NCBI GenBank assembly: GCA_012934845.2
Contig: WNNJ02000171.1
Coordinates: 168,336 to 232,335 of the forward strand
Source of the DNA: Pomphorhynchus laevis
Lineage: Eukaryota > Acanthocephala > Palaeacanthocephala > Echinorhynchida > Pomphorhynchidae
Reading direction: 5' to 3'
Length of the DNA stretch: 64,000 nucleotides
This document shows positions 45,033 to 56,545 of the stretch, in pieces. The translations under genes were made by a program, and so were the position numbers. The notes below the pieces were generated by a model that worked only from the letters and a program-made list of their open reading frames with translations, was not told the DNA's origin and did no database searches. The stretch's first letter is position 1, and every line of letters starts with the position of its first letter.

Positions 45033-47080
45033 ATGATAAGTAAGCCCGAGCCTTTTTCATGGAATATTATTCAGTGGAATTCGGGAGGTGTTTCTGCCCT
45101 TAGGCTTCTCTCTGGTAGAGACGCAGATGTTATAGTCCTTCAGGAGACGCAGTCTATCCGTATCCCCCAGGACATTACTCGATTTATCCCTAAGCACATT
45201 TATACCCACTATACTCCGTATATAACCCCTCCTCACTCCTCTTCATCTCAAGGACTCTTGACCTTAGTTAAATGCTCCTTAAGATCCTCCCTCATTTTAA
45301 ACTACTAGTGTCCAGCCTTGTCTTGTTTAGTGGTATCACTCGTCAAGAACGGTAAACGCCTCAGTCTAGCCAACGTCTATATTCGTCCGGGAGAGATTCA
45401 CAAGAACCGTGTCCTCCTGGATGGGATAATTGACGGCGGCTATGACATGGTACTAGGTGACTTTAACGACAGAACTGGTCGTTGAATTAATGCAGCACTC
45501 CGCAGAGCCAGGAACGATTATCTTATACATAAACCACCGTCACCCACCTTTCATTGCACATCAACTAATTCACCCCTAGACTTATTATTGCTACACGAGA
45601 TGTGGTTGCTTAAACCCTTCTGCACGGAGCAATCGCGGCAACATCTGTCTATCTCCCATGACCTGATTCGTGGGCGGATAGAAGAGGACTCCCTGCTTCG
45701 TAGAAGATTCCACTTTGATCCCATCAGGGTGGCTTTCTTCCGAGCAGCTATCCAACGCTTCCCCCGAATTGGCAATGAGAGTTTATCCGGATTTAATTCC
45801 TATCTCTCTTCGCAAGCCACCGCGTTTTTATCGACTACCCATAAACGTCGCATTTTCAGCCCCACTCCGACAAAACTCAAGGTCCTAGCTAAACTGCTGC
45901 ATCTCCCTAACCTCTCTCCTTCCGTCAAACGGACGCTCTCGAATGAATACTGGCGTACAAGATACTGGTTCCAGCTGAGTAAGGATAAGACGAACATTGC
46001 TCGTCTTAACCCTTCTCAGTCTTCCTTCTGGGAGATATTCAAGAGAGAGAAGTTTGTTTGCTGGAGGGATAGAGCATCTGGGTGGATTGGTAGTATAGGC
46101 CTAGACAGAGTCTTGGAGGAGTCACTATCCCTACAATTATGGAGCCACTCAATCACCGCAACCAATCCCGCCTTGGGGAGACTTCAGGAGTAGAGATGTA
46201 TCTGTTCCGGATATACTCAATGCCTGGGGGCCTCATCCGCGCACCTCCAAAACCGTCGCTCCACTCTCTTCTCGTGTCTGTCAGCTTTTGACAGCCGAAC
46301 AAAGAAGGGAGGTGGCCGTCACAATGCTATTAGCCACCTCATCCGATGTGGCCAGCATCAACATTAGTAGAAGAATTTTGTTACCTAAAAAATATCCGGT
46401 CTCGTGTCCTAAAGACCTGCGGCCCATCTCGATTCAAAATTCCCTAGTATCCATCTACGAAAAAGCGCTTGCGCGTAAAATCCTCGATCATTTAAGTAGG
46501 CGTAATTTAATCCCACCTGGGTTCCATGGGTTCGTACAAGGTCGCTCAGTCCATTCAGCAGTAGGTGAAATGCATAAGTTCTGTCGGGAGAATAGCCATC
46601 AACTTGCTGTGGCTGTTTTCCTTGAATTTTCTGCTGCATTTGACCGCATCTCCATACCTTTTATTATCTCTTCTCTCAGGTCCCTCGGGTTGCCTGCGAG
46701 AATTGTTAACAGGGTGGAGATACTGTTGTACACCAAGCGATTTTACTACGAAGACGACCCTGATGCGCGTCAGTTCTACCCTATTACGGGTGTGCCTCAA
46801 GGTTCCCCTCTTTCTCCTATCCTGTATCTTGCTGCTTCCATAAATCTTTTCAAAATATTTAAACGCGATCAACGTCTAGTGGTGTACGCTGATGACACCA
46901 CAGCCCTGTTCTCTGGACGCAGGTGTAAGGACGTAGTCTCTAACATCAGCCGTTTCTTTTAAGATTAAAAGACCAGTTAACCATATCCAATCTTGTTCTA
47001 AACTCCGCCAAATCGCAGGTGGTTGTCTTTCATGGCTCCCCTGCGACGAAGCAAAAACTTGAGAGACTAGCACTCTCTGC
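45033..47080 (+). pseudogene. LINE copy D ORF2 (APE endonuclease, RT)
   Basis: Frame 45,033-46,193 has only two stops (TAG 45,306; TGA about 45,484, replacing Trp). It reads IIQWNSGGVSALRLLSG, VIVLQETQS (catalytic Glu), then GGYDMVLGDFNDRTGR (catalytic Asp, Asn), the family's endonuclease core. The frame shifts near 46,200 into 46,288-46,962, which has KKYPVSCPKDLRPISIQNS (RT entry), FLEFSAAFDRIS (A; catalytic Asp changed to Glu), GVPQGSPLSPILY (B) and VVYADDTTALFS (C). A lost T ends the frame at FF. Confidence 0.85.
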
Positions 47081-47105
47081 TAGAGCCGATAGCAGAGAGT
47101 GCTAG
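47067..47105. repeat. 16-bp perfect hairpin at a LINE deletion joint
   Basis: CTAGCACTCTCTGCTA, 7-nt loop GAGCCGA, then the exact reverse complement (47,090-47,105). It sits where RT coding sequence (ERLALSA) jumps to the 3' UTR. Confidence 0.85.
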
Positions 47106-47319
47106 CAGAGACTATCACTATCTGCTCTTCAGTCGGAGAGCGGCGTGTTGGATTGGTTGGTGGGCTCAGATCCTACTGGATTTGAGACCTTAATGGGTTG
47201 GAGAAGACGGATGAAGATTGAGAAGATTTTCGAATAACGTTTTGTTCTTGTGACTGATCTTATTACCATTTATTATTTATTTAACCTGTTTTTCTTATAT
47301 ATTAATAAAATCTTTAAAG

Positions 47320-48445
47320 GATGTCGATGTACCAAGTCAAAAAGTACGTGAATCAGTTGTCGTGTACCAAATTGCAAAAAGATCGACCATTTCCATGAGT
47401 ACGAACAAGCGTGTCGGAGGAACAAAGGATTGTGAAAAAAAAGTTTTCTGTCAATTTTCTAGAAAAAAAACAATGGAAAAAGACGAAATACAGGTAAATG
47501 CTGGTCTGAAATCGCCTGTTCTAAAGGTTAGTGAGTTTTCAACTGTTGCTAGGGATCGGGAAGTACTTCCCCCGTCCCGAAACTAAAAAATTTGATCATT
47601 ATAAAGATCAAAAAGCCTATGAAAAGGCATTTATTGTTTTTCTTTCTACAGATGTTTACACAGCAACTATCAAATAGAGTCATTTTTAACTCGGTAAAAC
47701 TATACGAAACTGAACTAAAGATTTCGTTTACGACCTCAGACCTCTTAAAGGGGTATGTTAAATACTTCGAATCTTCCCTGTTGGAGTATGGGTCCATATA
47801 CTCTAAACCCATACTTGCCACGCTAAAAGTATCTACCCTCCCATATCAAATGGAAGAGAATGATGTCGAGTTGCTAAAGAAACACTTAAAATATCGAACT
47901 TCCGTTCAATAGTAGGCAAGAGCAGACATTCAATACCAGTTGGATTTTGTCCCGCTTCCCTATAGCGGGCTGAATTGCTGGCTAATTCAGTTTGTAATCC
48001 CTTCATGGGATTTAATCTCAGATTTACTATCATCGACATAGAAGAGTTCACATATCCGCACTGCAGCCGGTGCCATAAATTGGAGCACTGGGTCTCCAGC
48101 TGCAGTGAACCATCGACATGTGGGGTGTAGAAGAAAAAAGGCGCACCTGAAGAAAGCTAGGTGTGCCCTGAAACGGGCTCAACGTCTGTCATTGAAAGGG
48201 AACCCCAGGTGCGCTTTTGGGGTACCTGGGCTATCTCGGGATTAGTCTTCTTTTCGAGAGAACGTTTTGTTGAGCAAAGGCTAAGGTTTCTTAAGCTCCT
48301 CGTCTCTCGTTTACCCAGCATAGTCCGCGCCGATTGGATTCTTCGGGGGGGGGGTGAAAGACCCCGGGTGGTTCAGTCGGAAGGCGGCGTGTTGGATCGG
48401 TTGGGGGCTCAGATCCCCCTGGACCTGAGTCCGTAAGAAGAAGAT
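47320..48445 (+). mobile_element. LINE copy E, ORF1 fused to the ORF2 tail by deletion
   Basis: ORF1 from 47,470 (MEKDEIQVNAGLKSP) through 47,592-47,912 to a knuckle at about 48,060-48,115 (HCSRCHKLEHWVSSC). At about 48,125-48,135 the sequence jumps into the ORF2 C-terminus (KKARCALKRAQRLSLKGN, CAFGVPGL), losing nearly all of ORF2. The 3' UTR has the same GGCGTGTTGGATCGGTTGG block, ending near 48,440. Confidence 0.8.
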
Positions 48446-48912
48446 GTATCCAAAAGACTACCATTGTTGAATACAAATTTTTTTTGGTTGTTATTGGCTA
48501 TTGACTGCTCTGTTTTGTATGTCGCATTTAACCTTTTGGATTTTTAAGAAAACCCTTAAATTGCAAAAATAAAAAAAAATAACTTTATGCGACATAAATT
48601 TTTACGAGGAAAGATAATATCCTTAAATTATTTTGCTTCATTTCAAAAATATACAATTGGCGACATATATAAAGTTGTGATTACGTTAACCTCACATATT
48701 ATTGATCACCTCGGTGCATTGAATATTATTTATTTATTGTTTTTATTCAATCTACAAATATATAACGGAAAGTATTTCAGTTCATTTCAAATGAGCTCAA
48801 AATGACAATCATGTTTGCATGTTGTATACTACACTGGTACCATGCCAAAAAATCTCAGTCGTCCAAAATACCACCGATAGAACAATCGATATTTGAAAGA
48901 CATGTATATCAT
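48446..48912. other. AT-rich spacer
   Basis: Short frame at 48,587-48,805 without recognisable features. Nothing else seen. Confidence 0.4.
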
Positions 48913-49545
48913 ATCGGTTAACTGAGTCTACGTATTTTAGATTATTTATAAATAAAAAATGATGCTAAATAAAATTTAACTAATGAAATAATACTAAATA
49001 ATTATAAAAAATTAAAAATTCTTATGTAAGATTTTATATAATTTATATCAAGTTAAAATTTTCAATTGAAATTAAAAATAAAAGTAAATTTTTGTGAATT
49101 GATTAATAAAAACATACGATGTATCCAAATAAGAATTATAGGTCATAAGAAGGAACTGTTATGTTATTAGGTTGCGGCCCCTTTCCTCGACCTAATATAG
49201 CAGCGCCCCAGATACATGACAATACGTGTTTCCTCGGGTGAAATTTTATTATCTAGTATATTATTTCTATTCAAAGTATTTTATTTATTATCCATCCATA
49301 ATGATCCTTCACTAAAGACTTTAAATTTATTTTTAATAATATTTTCATGGTTTATTTATTTTACAATTTTTGTTTGATTTTTACAAAACAGTTTCACGTA
49401 AATGATTTTGAAGAAAGCCAATTCTGAAAATTTCATTATTTTATGAATTATAATTAATATTATATGGTATGCATAAATATTCACACAAAATATTGTCTTG
49501 TAAATTTAAATGTCATCTTTACGATAGCTTGATTCAAAAAGTATC
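48913..49545 (-). mobile_element. Divergent PLE 3'-end fragment
   Basis: 3' terminus at 48,913 (ATCGGTTAACTGAGTCTACG), 3' UTR, RNA module, then RT C-terminal DNA to about 49,545. The most diverged copy, useful for comparing the module. Confidence 0.82.
49145..49216 (-). ncRNA. Divergent copy of the candidate ribozyme module
   Basis: Minus strand: CTGCTATATTAGGTC, GAGGAAAGGGGCC, GCAACCTAATAACATAACAG, TTCCTT, CTTATGA. TATTAGGT now pairs with ACCTAATA by eight Watson-Crick pairs, where other copies use three G-U pairs. GAAA is GCAA and CTGATGA is CTTATGA here, so this copy is probably dead. Confidence 0.42.
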
Positions 49546-49547
49546 GT

Positions 49548-50165
49548 AAATGTGACATTTAAATTTACAATCCAAAACTTTCTCAACTTTACAAATTCAA
49601 AACTATCTCGATGTGATCTGCTCGGAACAAGATAGCATCGTCAATAGACTTGGTGATAAGGTCTTACCCGTCGTGGAACAGTTTAAGTACTTGGACGTCT
49701 TGTTCTCGAGTGATGGTACGGATAATAGAGAGATTGAGAGACGAATCTGATCAGCCAACGCAGTAATCGGTTATTTCGCAGACTAGTTGTGTAAAGAGAT
49801 AGCTAAACCTTCAAGCTGAGCCTTCAATTTATCGCTCAGCCTTCTTACCTATCCTCACTCATGGGCATGAACTTTAGGTTATGACTAAAAGAATTAAATC
49901 TCAAGTACAGGCAACCGAAATGAGGTTCCTTCGTGGTGTGGACGGCTTTAGCTTTAGAGATAAAGTTCAAAGCTCGGTATTCGCCAGAATCTTGAAGTAA
50001 CGGTGCTATTCCCACGTAAAAGGAAGTCAGCTGAGATGGCTAAGCAACGTTTTCTGATCAAACATTCTGGACGGAGACCCTGAGGTAGACCTCGGTATAG
50101 ATAAAGAGATCAAACTCTTTATCTTGCCAATGAACGCATTGGGCTATTTAAAAAGGAAGTCGAAT
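49548..50165 (+). pseudogene. RTE-like LINE RT C-terminal fragment
   Basis: Frames read VVEQFKYLDVLFSSDG, REIERRI, then SSLMGMNFRL, MTKRIKSQVQATEMRFLR, DGFSFRDKVQSSVFARIL, and GSQLRWLS. This order is the connection and thumb region of RTE/L1-type non-LTR elements (EFKYLG..., YGHE.W...Q..EM.FLR...R.D..R...I...L). Many stops. Inserted between two PLE fragments. Confidence 0.65.
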
Positions 50166-50184
50166 CGGTCACCCGTATCTATTT

Positions 50185-52080
50185 CCGAATATAAGGTTAA
50201 TTAATATTTCTAGCCCTTTTGTAAGATCTGATAAATCTAGATTTGTATAAAGCGTACTAAAATCGTATGTATTTATATTTTGAAAATTTATTCCTTTTGT
50301 CTGTTCTAAAAATTCTTTTGTAGAATTAATACTGAAATAGTGTTTTATACCAGTATTAATTTCGATTACCTTGCAATATTTTTAAAAAAATTTGCTTTAA
50401 TTACTTTAAGTATTTTATTCATATAGACAGAAAGTGGTTTTAATGTACATTTAAACGCACTACATATGAACCTAGGTTTTATTGGATTTTTATGTAATTT
50501 TGGATGCCAATATAATACAGGTATAGTTTTATTATCTAATTCAACCTTTATACCCTTTTTATCTATTATATAACAGTGACTTGCAATAATTGTTTCAAAA
50601 CTCAACTCACTACGTTCATATGTTGGATTTACATTTAAATCATTAGAATTAACCTCTTTCATTAGTATATCATAATAAAGCTTTTTGCATATGAAAACAA
50701 AGTTATTACTCTATTTATTAATAGTTGTTATTATATAGTTATCCTTTAATTTAGTAAGTTCTTTATACATATCTTTATTACTTCTATCTTTCCTTTTATA
50801 ATTGTTTGTTATTTTCATTTTATTTTTAATTTTATCAAATATATAATCTTTCCAAATTTTAATATTAAATATATATAAGTTTTCGCCATTAATCAAGAAT
50901 GTTTAAACTCAAGGGAATGATTGTATGTATATTATATCTCGAACTTTGTTATTATATATTAATTATTTAATTTAGTAAGTTCTGTATACATTTCGTTATT
51001 AATTAGATCTTTCCTTTTGTAATTGTTTGTTATTTTCATTTTATTTTTAATTTTATCAAATATATAATCTTTCCAAATTTTTATCTTAGATATATTCGAG
51101 CTTTCACTATTAATCAGCTTACTAAAGTAATCATTTAAGTTATTATATAACGAATTGTAAATTTTATTTTTGTCGTTGTTATTATTTAATCTCTATTTAT
51201 ACCCTTTTGATAGCATTTTCCTTAATTCACCATTTTCAATTAATTCTAGATTATGGGTACATATATGTTTATTTATTTTATCAAAACTAAGGCATTTACA
51301 ATTGCATTCTGTTTCCATTATGCTTCTAATATTATCGTTACATATTGATTTTAATTCTTTATTATAATTACAAATTTTTCGTCCTAATGGTGGTAGGAGT
51401 TTATACCTTATTTTAGGAATATATTTACTTAAATCTGACCCTATTATTTCTTTACTTTTAGAATTATTTAAAAGTCCGTCTATATTTATGTTATCTATAC
51501 ATTTATTAATGAAGTTTATGGTTAATGTATATTTTCTATGGTTATTATTAACATTTATTGTACGATTATAGTATTTTGTATTACAATAACTGTCTATTAT
51601 ACAACTTAGCCTATCATAGTCGTTAATTAATTTTTGATTTATTGAACATATGATATCTTTAAAAAACATTTTTATTCACAAAAGATCTTTTAGCTTATAT
51701 CTCTTAAAAGTTGTTTAATTATTCCTAATACCAAAATTCTAATCTCTAATGTTTTTAAATATTTTTAACTTTATTTTTTTTATTCATTTTATCCCCATGA
51801 CTTCTTGGCTTTCGTTTATACACGAAAGCCAAGAAGTTTATTCTTTGCATATACATATACAAAGAATATATACATATCTTGACTTGTATATATAATATTT
51901 TTACCCTTTTTTCTTATTCCTTTTATCACCATGACTTCTTGGCTTGCGTTTAGCCGAATTATTAAATTATAGTTGTTTATTATTTACTAGACTACTTCTG
52001 CCAATTCCTTGTACCACGTCATTTAATCCTAAGCGGTACATTGAATTAAAAGTTTTAATCCAAAAAAATTATCTCTCTAA
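50185..52080 (-). mobile_element. Composite PLE fragment with internal duplication
   Basis: Minus strand, from 52,080 down: end of the GIY-YIG region (MYRLGLNDVVQGIGRSS equivalent), basic stretch, METECNCK region (51,193-51,669), then RT entry and motif A (to 50,185). A ~150-bp piece occurs twice (50,735-50,880 and 50,945-51,110), once more diverged. A foldback at 51,801-51,836 sits in the basic stretch. No complete ORF. Confidence 0.8.
51801..51836. repeat. 15-bp perfect hairpin inside the PLE
   Basis: CTTCTTGGCTTTCGT (51,801-51,815), loop TTATAC, exact reverse complement (51,822-51,836). The normal PLE has only one arm here, so this is a local inverted duplication. Confidence 0.85.
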
Positions 52081-52236
52081 TTGCGGCAACAATTAGAAAG
52101 AGAACATTGCTGTAATGTTCATTTCTGCACTCAAGCACATTGGGCAATGATTGAACATTGTGAAGATACATTACAGCTCAAAGGGCACATTGTTGCAATG
52201 CTTGAACATCGTTGCAATGTTCAAGAACGCAATTAC

Positions 52237-52455
52237 ATTGGATCAGATAACTGAGTCTACGTTTTTTATACTATATATAAATAAAAATAAAGATAAATAA
52301 TAAATAATTATATAAGATTTTATTGATGAAATTTAATTATTTACTGTACCTTATTCAAATAAAGGGCATATTGTTTATTATCCATACGTAAAAAATTTCC
52401 GCTTAATAGTTTAAATTTATTTTACATAATATTTTGTTGATTTATACTTCTCCAT
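52237..52455 (-). mobile_element. PLE 3' terminus, eroded
   Basis: Begins ATCAGATAACTGAGTCTACG and then shows fragments of 3' UTR and last RT codons (TTATTATCCATACGTA). The RNA module is absent or deleted. Confidence 0.65.
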
Positions 52456-53220
52456 TATAAAAAATAGAAAAAATCATCAATTGTCAATAAATTTTAAATT
52501 TAAATAATAAATTTAAATTATAATTTATAAATTGTAAGATGTTTTAAAATTTATCAATTTATAGAGTCACAATATCAATTTAAAGGTAATAAGGTATCAC
52601 TTTTAAGTGAACTTGATTATTTTGTATCATTTTCACTGCAACGTCAAAATTGTCGGCACCTGTTTTCTTGCAGATCAAGAGGATGAACGAATATTACGCC
52701 CATATTCGATAATCGGCTATGTTTTTCAACAATGAATTTAAAATCTGCACCCTGAGCAGTCTCATGATGCAGTTCTTTTGTATTCTATACCAGAAGCCGT
52801 TTCACATTGCCCTGTGATTTTCTTTGAAATAGATAGTTTCACTATTGTTCGTTCTAACCACACTACTGCTGATTCGACTAGTTGTTCTCTTCTAGATACA
52901 CAGCTCTGCGACAAGTGTTGACGACATTTGGCAAACATTCTAACAGATTGGCTAAAGCATTGATAGTTCTGGCGATTCACATCGATTCAGTGAAAAAGTC
53001 CCACTGTATGTTCTCGAAACTTTTTCTGGCTACCGTTTTGTAACTATACAAAAAAACATGTAATGGATTATATTTTATCAGTATTGCCGATGTATCAATT
53101 CCTGATACGACGATGATCACAACTACTCTGGACTATAAGCTGTCTAGTGATAACCTATCTTTGGATAATTTTAAACAAGTAGTCTAGCTTAAAATACGTA
53201 TCTACAAAAGCATATATAAA
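52456..53220. other. Spacer without recognised gene
   Basis: Short minus frame 52,762-52,980 has no recognised feature. Nothing else supported. Confidence 0.4.
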
Positions 53221-53655
53221 TCTAAAAGTACAATTTATTGATTTTATTAAGAATAGGACCACTTGGATAAATTTGTTCACTTATTGAATAAAAATTATTA
53301 TTAGATACACAAATATTATCTCGCGAAAAACACAAATCTGAATTTTCCAGCGTAATAACGTGGCTCCTTACGAAAATCGCAATTGCGCTCGCAAGGTCGA
53401 TATCACAATGTTTCCGAGCACCGCGTTCCAAACTCAATGCACCGGTACATTCGGTCATAGACATTGAGTTGCAAATCGCACAATGATCATTATTTCCTTT
53501 AAACATATTGTGAATACGAAATATGTTAATTCCCATTTGCGAAAACTTCAAATGTAAATTTATTGAAATAATAATTTTTTTACACAAATATTATCAATAT
53601 ATCGTAACATATATTTAAAATCTTTATATAATTTAGATTTATTTTTTAAACAGCA
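53221..53655 (-). mobile_element. PLE RT fragment split by a 260-bp insertion
   Basis: PLE RT DNA (just after motif C) at 53,221-53,320 continues at 53,581-53,655. Between them are 260 bp of unrelated DNA flanked by a 15-bp direct repeat, TACACAAATATTATC (53,306-53,320 and 53,581-53,595), a target-site duplication. The insert is less AT-rich than the host PLE. Confidence 0.78.
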
Positions 53656-54184
53656 ACGAGGGCATTCGGATCAGGAACATATTTTGGACAGGGCAAAATT
53701 ACATTTTAATTTGAATTAATTGAGAAAATATCTGCACAAAAGCGATTATTCTTTCAAGCAGTTTGTTACACAGTTTAAACCTGTGAGTCATCTGGATAGA
53801 TTATCGCTTTTGAGGCATAAGGATAAAATGACAAAAATTGTAAAAATGCTGTATTTACAGCATTTATATGAAATTTGTATCATATAAATATGTCATGCAC
53901 TATTTAATAAATTAATTTGCTTTTAATCCAGTTTGAAATTTACAACTTACTATATATAATCCACTGTTTCTGGTATATATAATAGTATGATGAAAAATGA
54001 GCATTGACGAGATTTTTCGAAAATGAATCGTACGATACTTCTATTGTATTTTTTTATAAATAATAAAATAAATCGTCAGAGTTAAAAGTACAATTTATTA
54101 GAATATAGCTTTCAGGTTTTACTACCCTTCAGTACAATATACGCACAATTTCAAAATACGATAGTCTTTGTATTGTTATCTACT
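53656..54184. other. Spacer
   Basis: No feature recognised. Confidence 0.4.
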
Positions 54185-56545
54185 AACTTATGTTTTCTTC
54201 CAAAATCCTTACGGCCTCAGGTACAGCGAAATATGAGCCCGTGGACGACCAGCGCTCCGCTCTCCGACTCAACCATTCAGGGTCTCTCAGCCCCTAAGAG
54301 AACAGTAGAAGCGGACCATGGTCGGTAATCGCGAGATTAGGTACTTGAGAAACCTTAGTCTTTGCTCTGGGGAACGTCTTCTTGAGAAGAAGATTAATCC
54401 CAAGATAGCCCAAGTACCCCAAAGGCTCACTTGAATTTTCACATTCAATGAAAGATGATGAGCCAGTTTCAGGTCCCATCTAGCTCTCTTCAGGATACGT
54501 TTGAGTTTATCCAAGTCAGATCTCGCCGACCAATTCACCGTAATAGTGAACCCCTGATATTTTACTCGACTCATAAAGATGGGGTGTGGTTGAGGCTGAG
54601 AAATAAAGGAGAGTGCAGATAGTGCCAGTCTCTTAAGCTTATTTTTGGCGTCAGATGCGCTATGAAAGACGATCACCTGCGATTTGTTGGAGTTTTAAAA
54701 CAGATTGGATGAAGTTAACAGATCATTCAATCTTAAAACGAAACGGCTGATGTCCGAGACTGCATATTTGCACCTGCGTCCAGAAAACAAGGCTGTGGTA
54801 TCATCAGTGTATACCACTAGATGTTGATCGCGTTCGTAATTTTTTTGTAAAGTTCAATGGAGGCAGCAAGATACAAGATTTGATAAAGTGGGGGAATTTT
54901 GAGATTCACCTGTAATAGGGTAGAACCGACGTGCATCAGGGTCATCTTCATAGAAGAATCGCTTTGCATGCAACCATATTTATATCCTGTTAACGATTAT
55001 CGCAGGCAACCCAAGGGACCTAATAGAAGAGATTACAAAATAAATAGAAATACGGTCGAATGCAGCAGAAAAGTCAAGACAAACAGCCACAGCAAGCTGA
55101 TGACTATTATCTTGATAAAACGTGTGCATTTCGCCTATTGCAGTATGGACCGAGCGATCTTTTACGTACCCATGAAAACCTGGTGAGATTAAATTTCGCC
55201 TTCTTAGATGGTCGCAGATTTTACGCTCAAGCTCTTTTTCGTAAATGGAGATGAGAGAGTTTTGAATTGAGATAGGCGACAGATTTGTAGGACAAGAAAT
55301 CGATTTCTTTTTTTGGTATAAACACACGATGGATGATATTAATACCAGCATAATTAAACGGGAAGGCTAGTAGAATTGTGACTGCGACCTCCTGTCTCTT
55401 ACTATCTGTCAAAATCTAACAGATCCGAGTGGAGAGTGGTGCATGGGATTTGGAAGTGCCTGGAAGTGGCCCCGGGAGTTTTGTATATCTGTGACAGATA
55501 AATACCTGCTCCTGAAGTCAGACCAAGGCGGGATTGGTTGGGACGATTGATTTACTCCATAATTATGTAGGGATAGTGACTCCTTTAAAACGTTATCAAG
55601 GCCCATGCTACCGATCAAACCCAAGGTTCTAGCCTTCCAGCAGACAAACTTTTCCTTCTTGAATATCTTCCAAAAGGAAGTCTGAGAGGGACTAAGACGA
55701 GCAATACTGGTCCTGCCCCTACTCAGCTGGAATCTATATCTAGTGATCCATTATTTATTCGAGATGGCATGACTAGTGGAAATAGGGAAATTGGGAAGTT
55801 GTCGCATTTTAGCTACGATCCTGAGTTTTGTTGGAGTTGGATTGTATATGCGACCCTTATAGGTAGTCGAAAGGCTCACGGTAGCTTGCGATGATAGGTA
55901 GGAATTAAATTCGGTCAAACTCTCATTACCAATTTTGAGGAAAAGTTGAATAGCTGCCTGAACGAAAGCTACTCTGATGGGATCAAATTGAAACCTCCTT
56001 GTAAGCAACTTATCTTCCTCTATCCGCCAACGAATGAGGTCATTAGAGGTGGTCTGTTTTTGGTGCGACTGCTCAGTACAGATGGGTTTCAACAACCACA
56101 TCTTATAAAGCAGTATTATGTCGAGGAGAGAATTAGTTGTTGTGGGGGAAGGTGGTTTGTGAATAAGATAGTCGTTCTTGTTCCTGCGGATCGCTTCATT
56201 AATCCAACGACAAGTTCTGTCGTTGAAGTCACCAAGTAACATGCTATAACAACTTCCAAATATACGATTCAGGAGGTCGCGATTCTTGCGAATTTCTCCT
56301 GACCGGATATTGGCTATTCTGATGCGTTTACTGTTTTTACAAAGTGATATAACTAAACAAGAAGGCTGGGCATGAATAGTTTAGTAAGAGGGATGATCTT
56401 AAGGAGCTCTTCACTAGGGTTAAAAGACCTTGAGTTGAAGAAGAGTGAGGTGGGGTTATGTACGGAGTATAGTGGGTGTAGATGTGCTTGGGAATAAATC
56501 GAGTAATGTCCTGGGGAGCCTGATAGACCGATACTCCTGAAGGGC
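54185..56545 (-). mobile_element. LINE copy F, 5'-truncated
   Basis: Minus-strand member of the A/D family, starting inside the endonuclease (SIRLPQD region near 56,520) and ending in the 3' UTR near 54,190. It lacks ORF1. Typical 5' truncation from target-primed reverse transcription. Confidence 0.83.
54290..56520 (-). pseudogene. LINE copy F ORF2 remnants
   Basis: From the 5' side: 55,751-56,242 (MLLGDFNDRTCRW, endonuclease end, then LIRWRIEEDKLL), 55,409-55,624, 55,227-55,412, 54,980-55,351 (KKSISCPTNLSPISIQNS, RT entry, and CLDFSAAFDRIS, motif A) and 54,287-54,676 (RT connection with YQGFTITVNWSARSDLDKLK). Motif C is in the broken stretch near 54,810 (YTDDTTAL equivalent). Several frameshifts. 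Confidence 0.78.

Larger units (their letters stand above)
43615..47225 (+). mobile_element. APE-type two-ORF LINE, copy D (most complete)
   Basis: 5' UTR from about 43,615, ORF1 43,768-44,788, ORF2 45,033-47,080, 3' UTR with GGCGTGTTGGATTGGTTGG to about 47,225. It keeps the whole endonuclease and RT palm, but RT C-terminal DNA is deleted at a hairpin at 47,067-47,105. The best member for inferring the family protein. Confidence 0.87.

Noticed and set aside
53222-53587. A 121-codon gene on the minus strand
   Set aside because: It is a read-through from the 260-bp insert into dead PLE RT codons.
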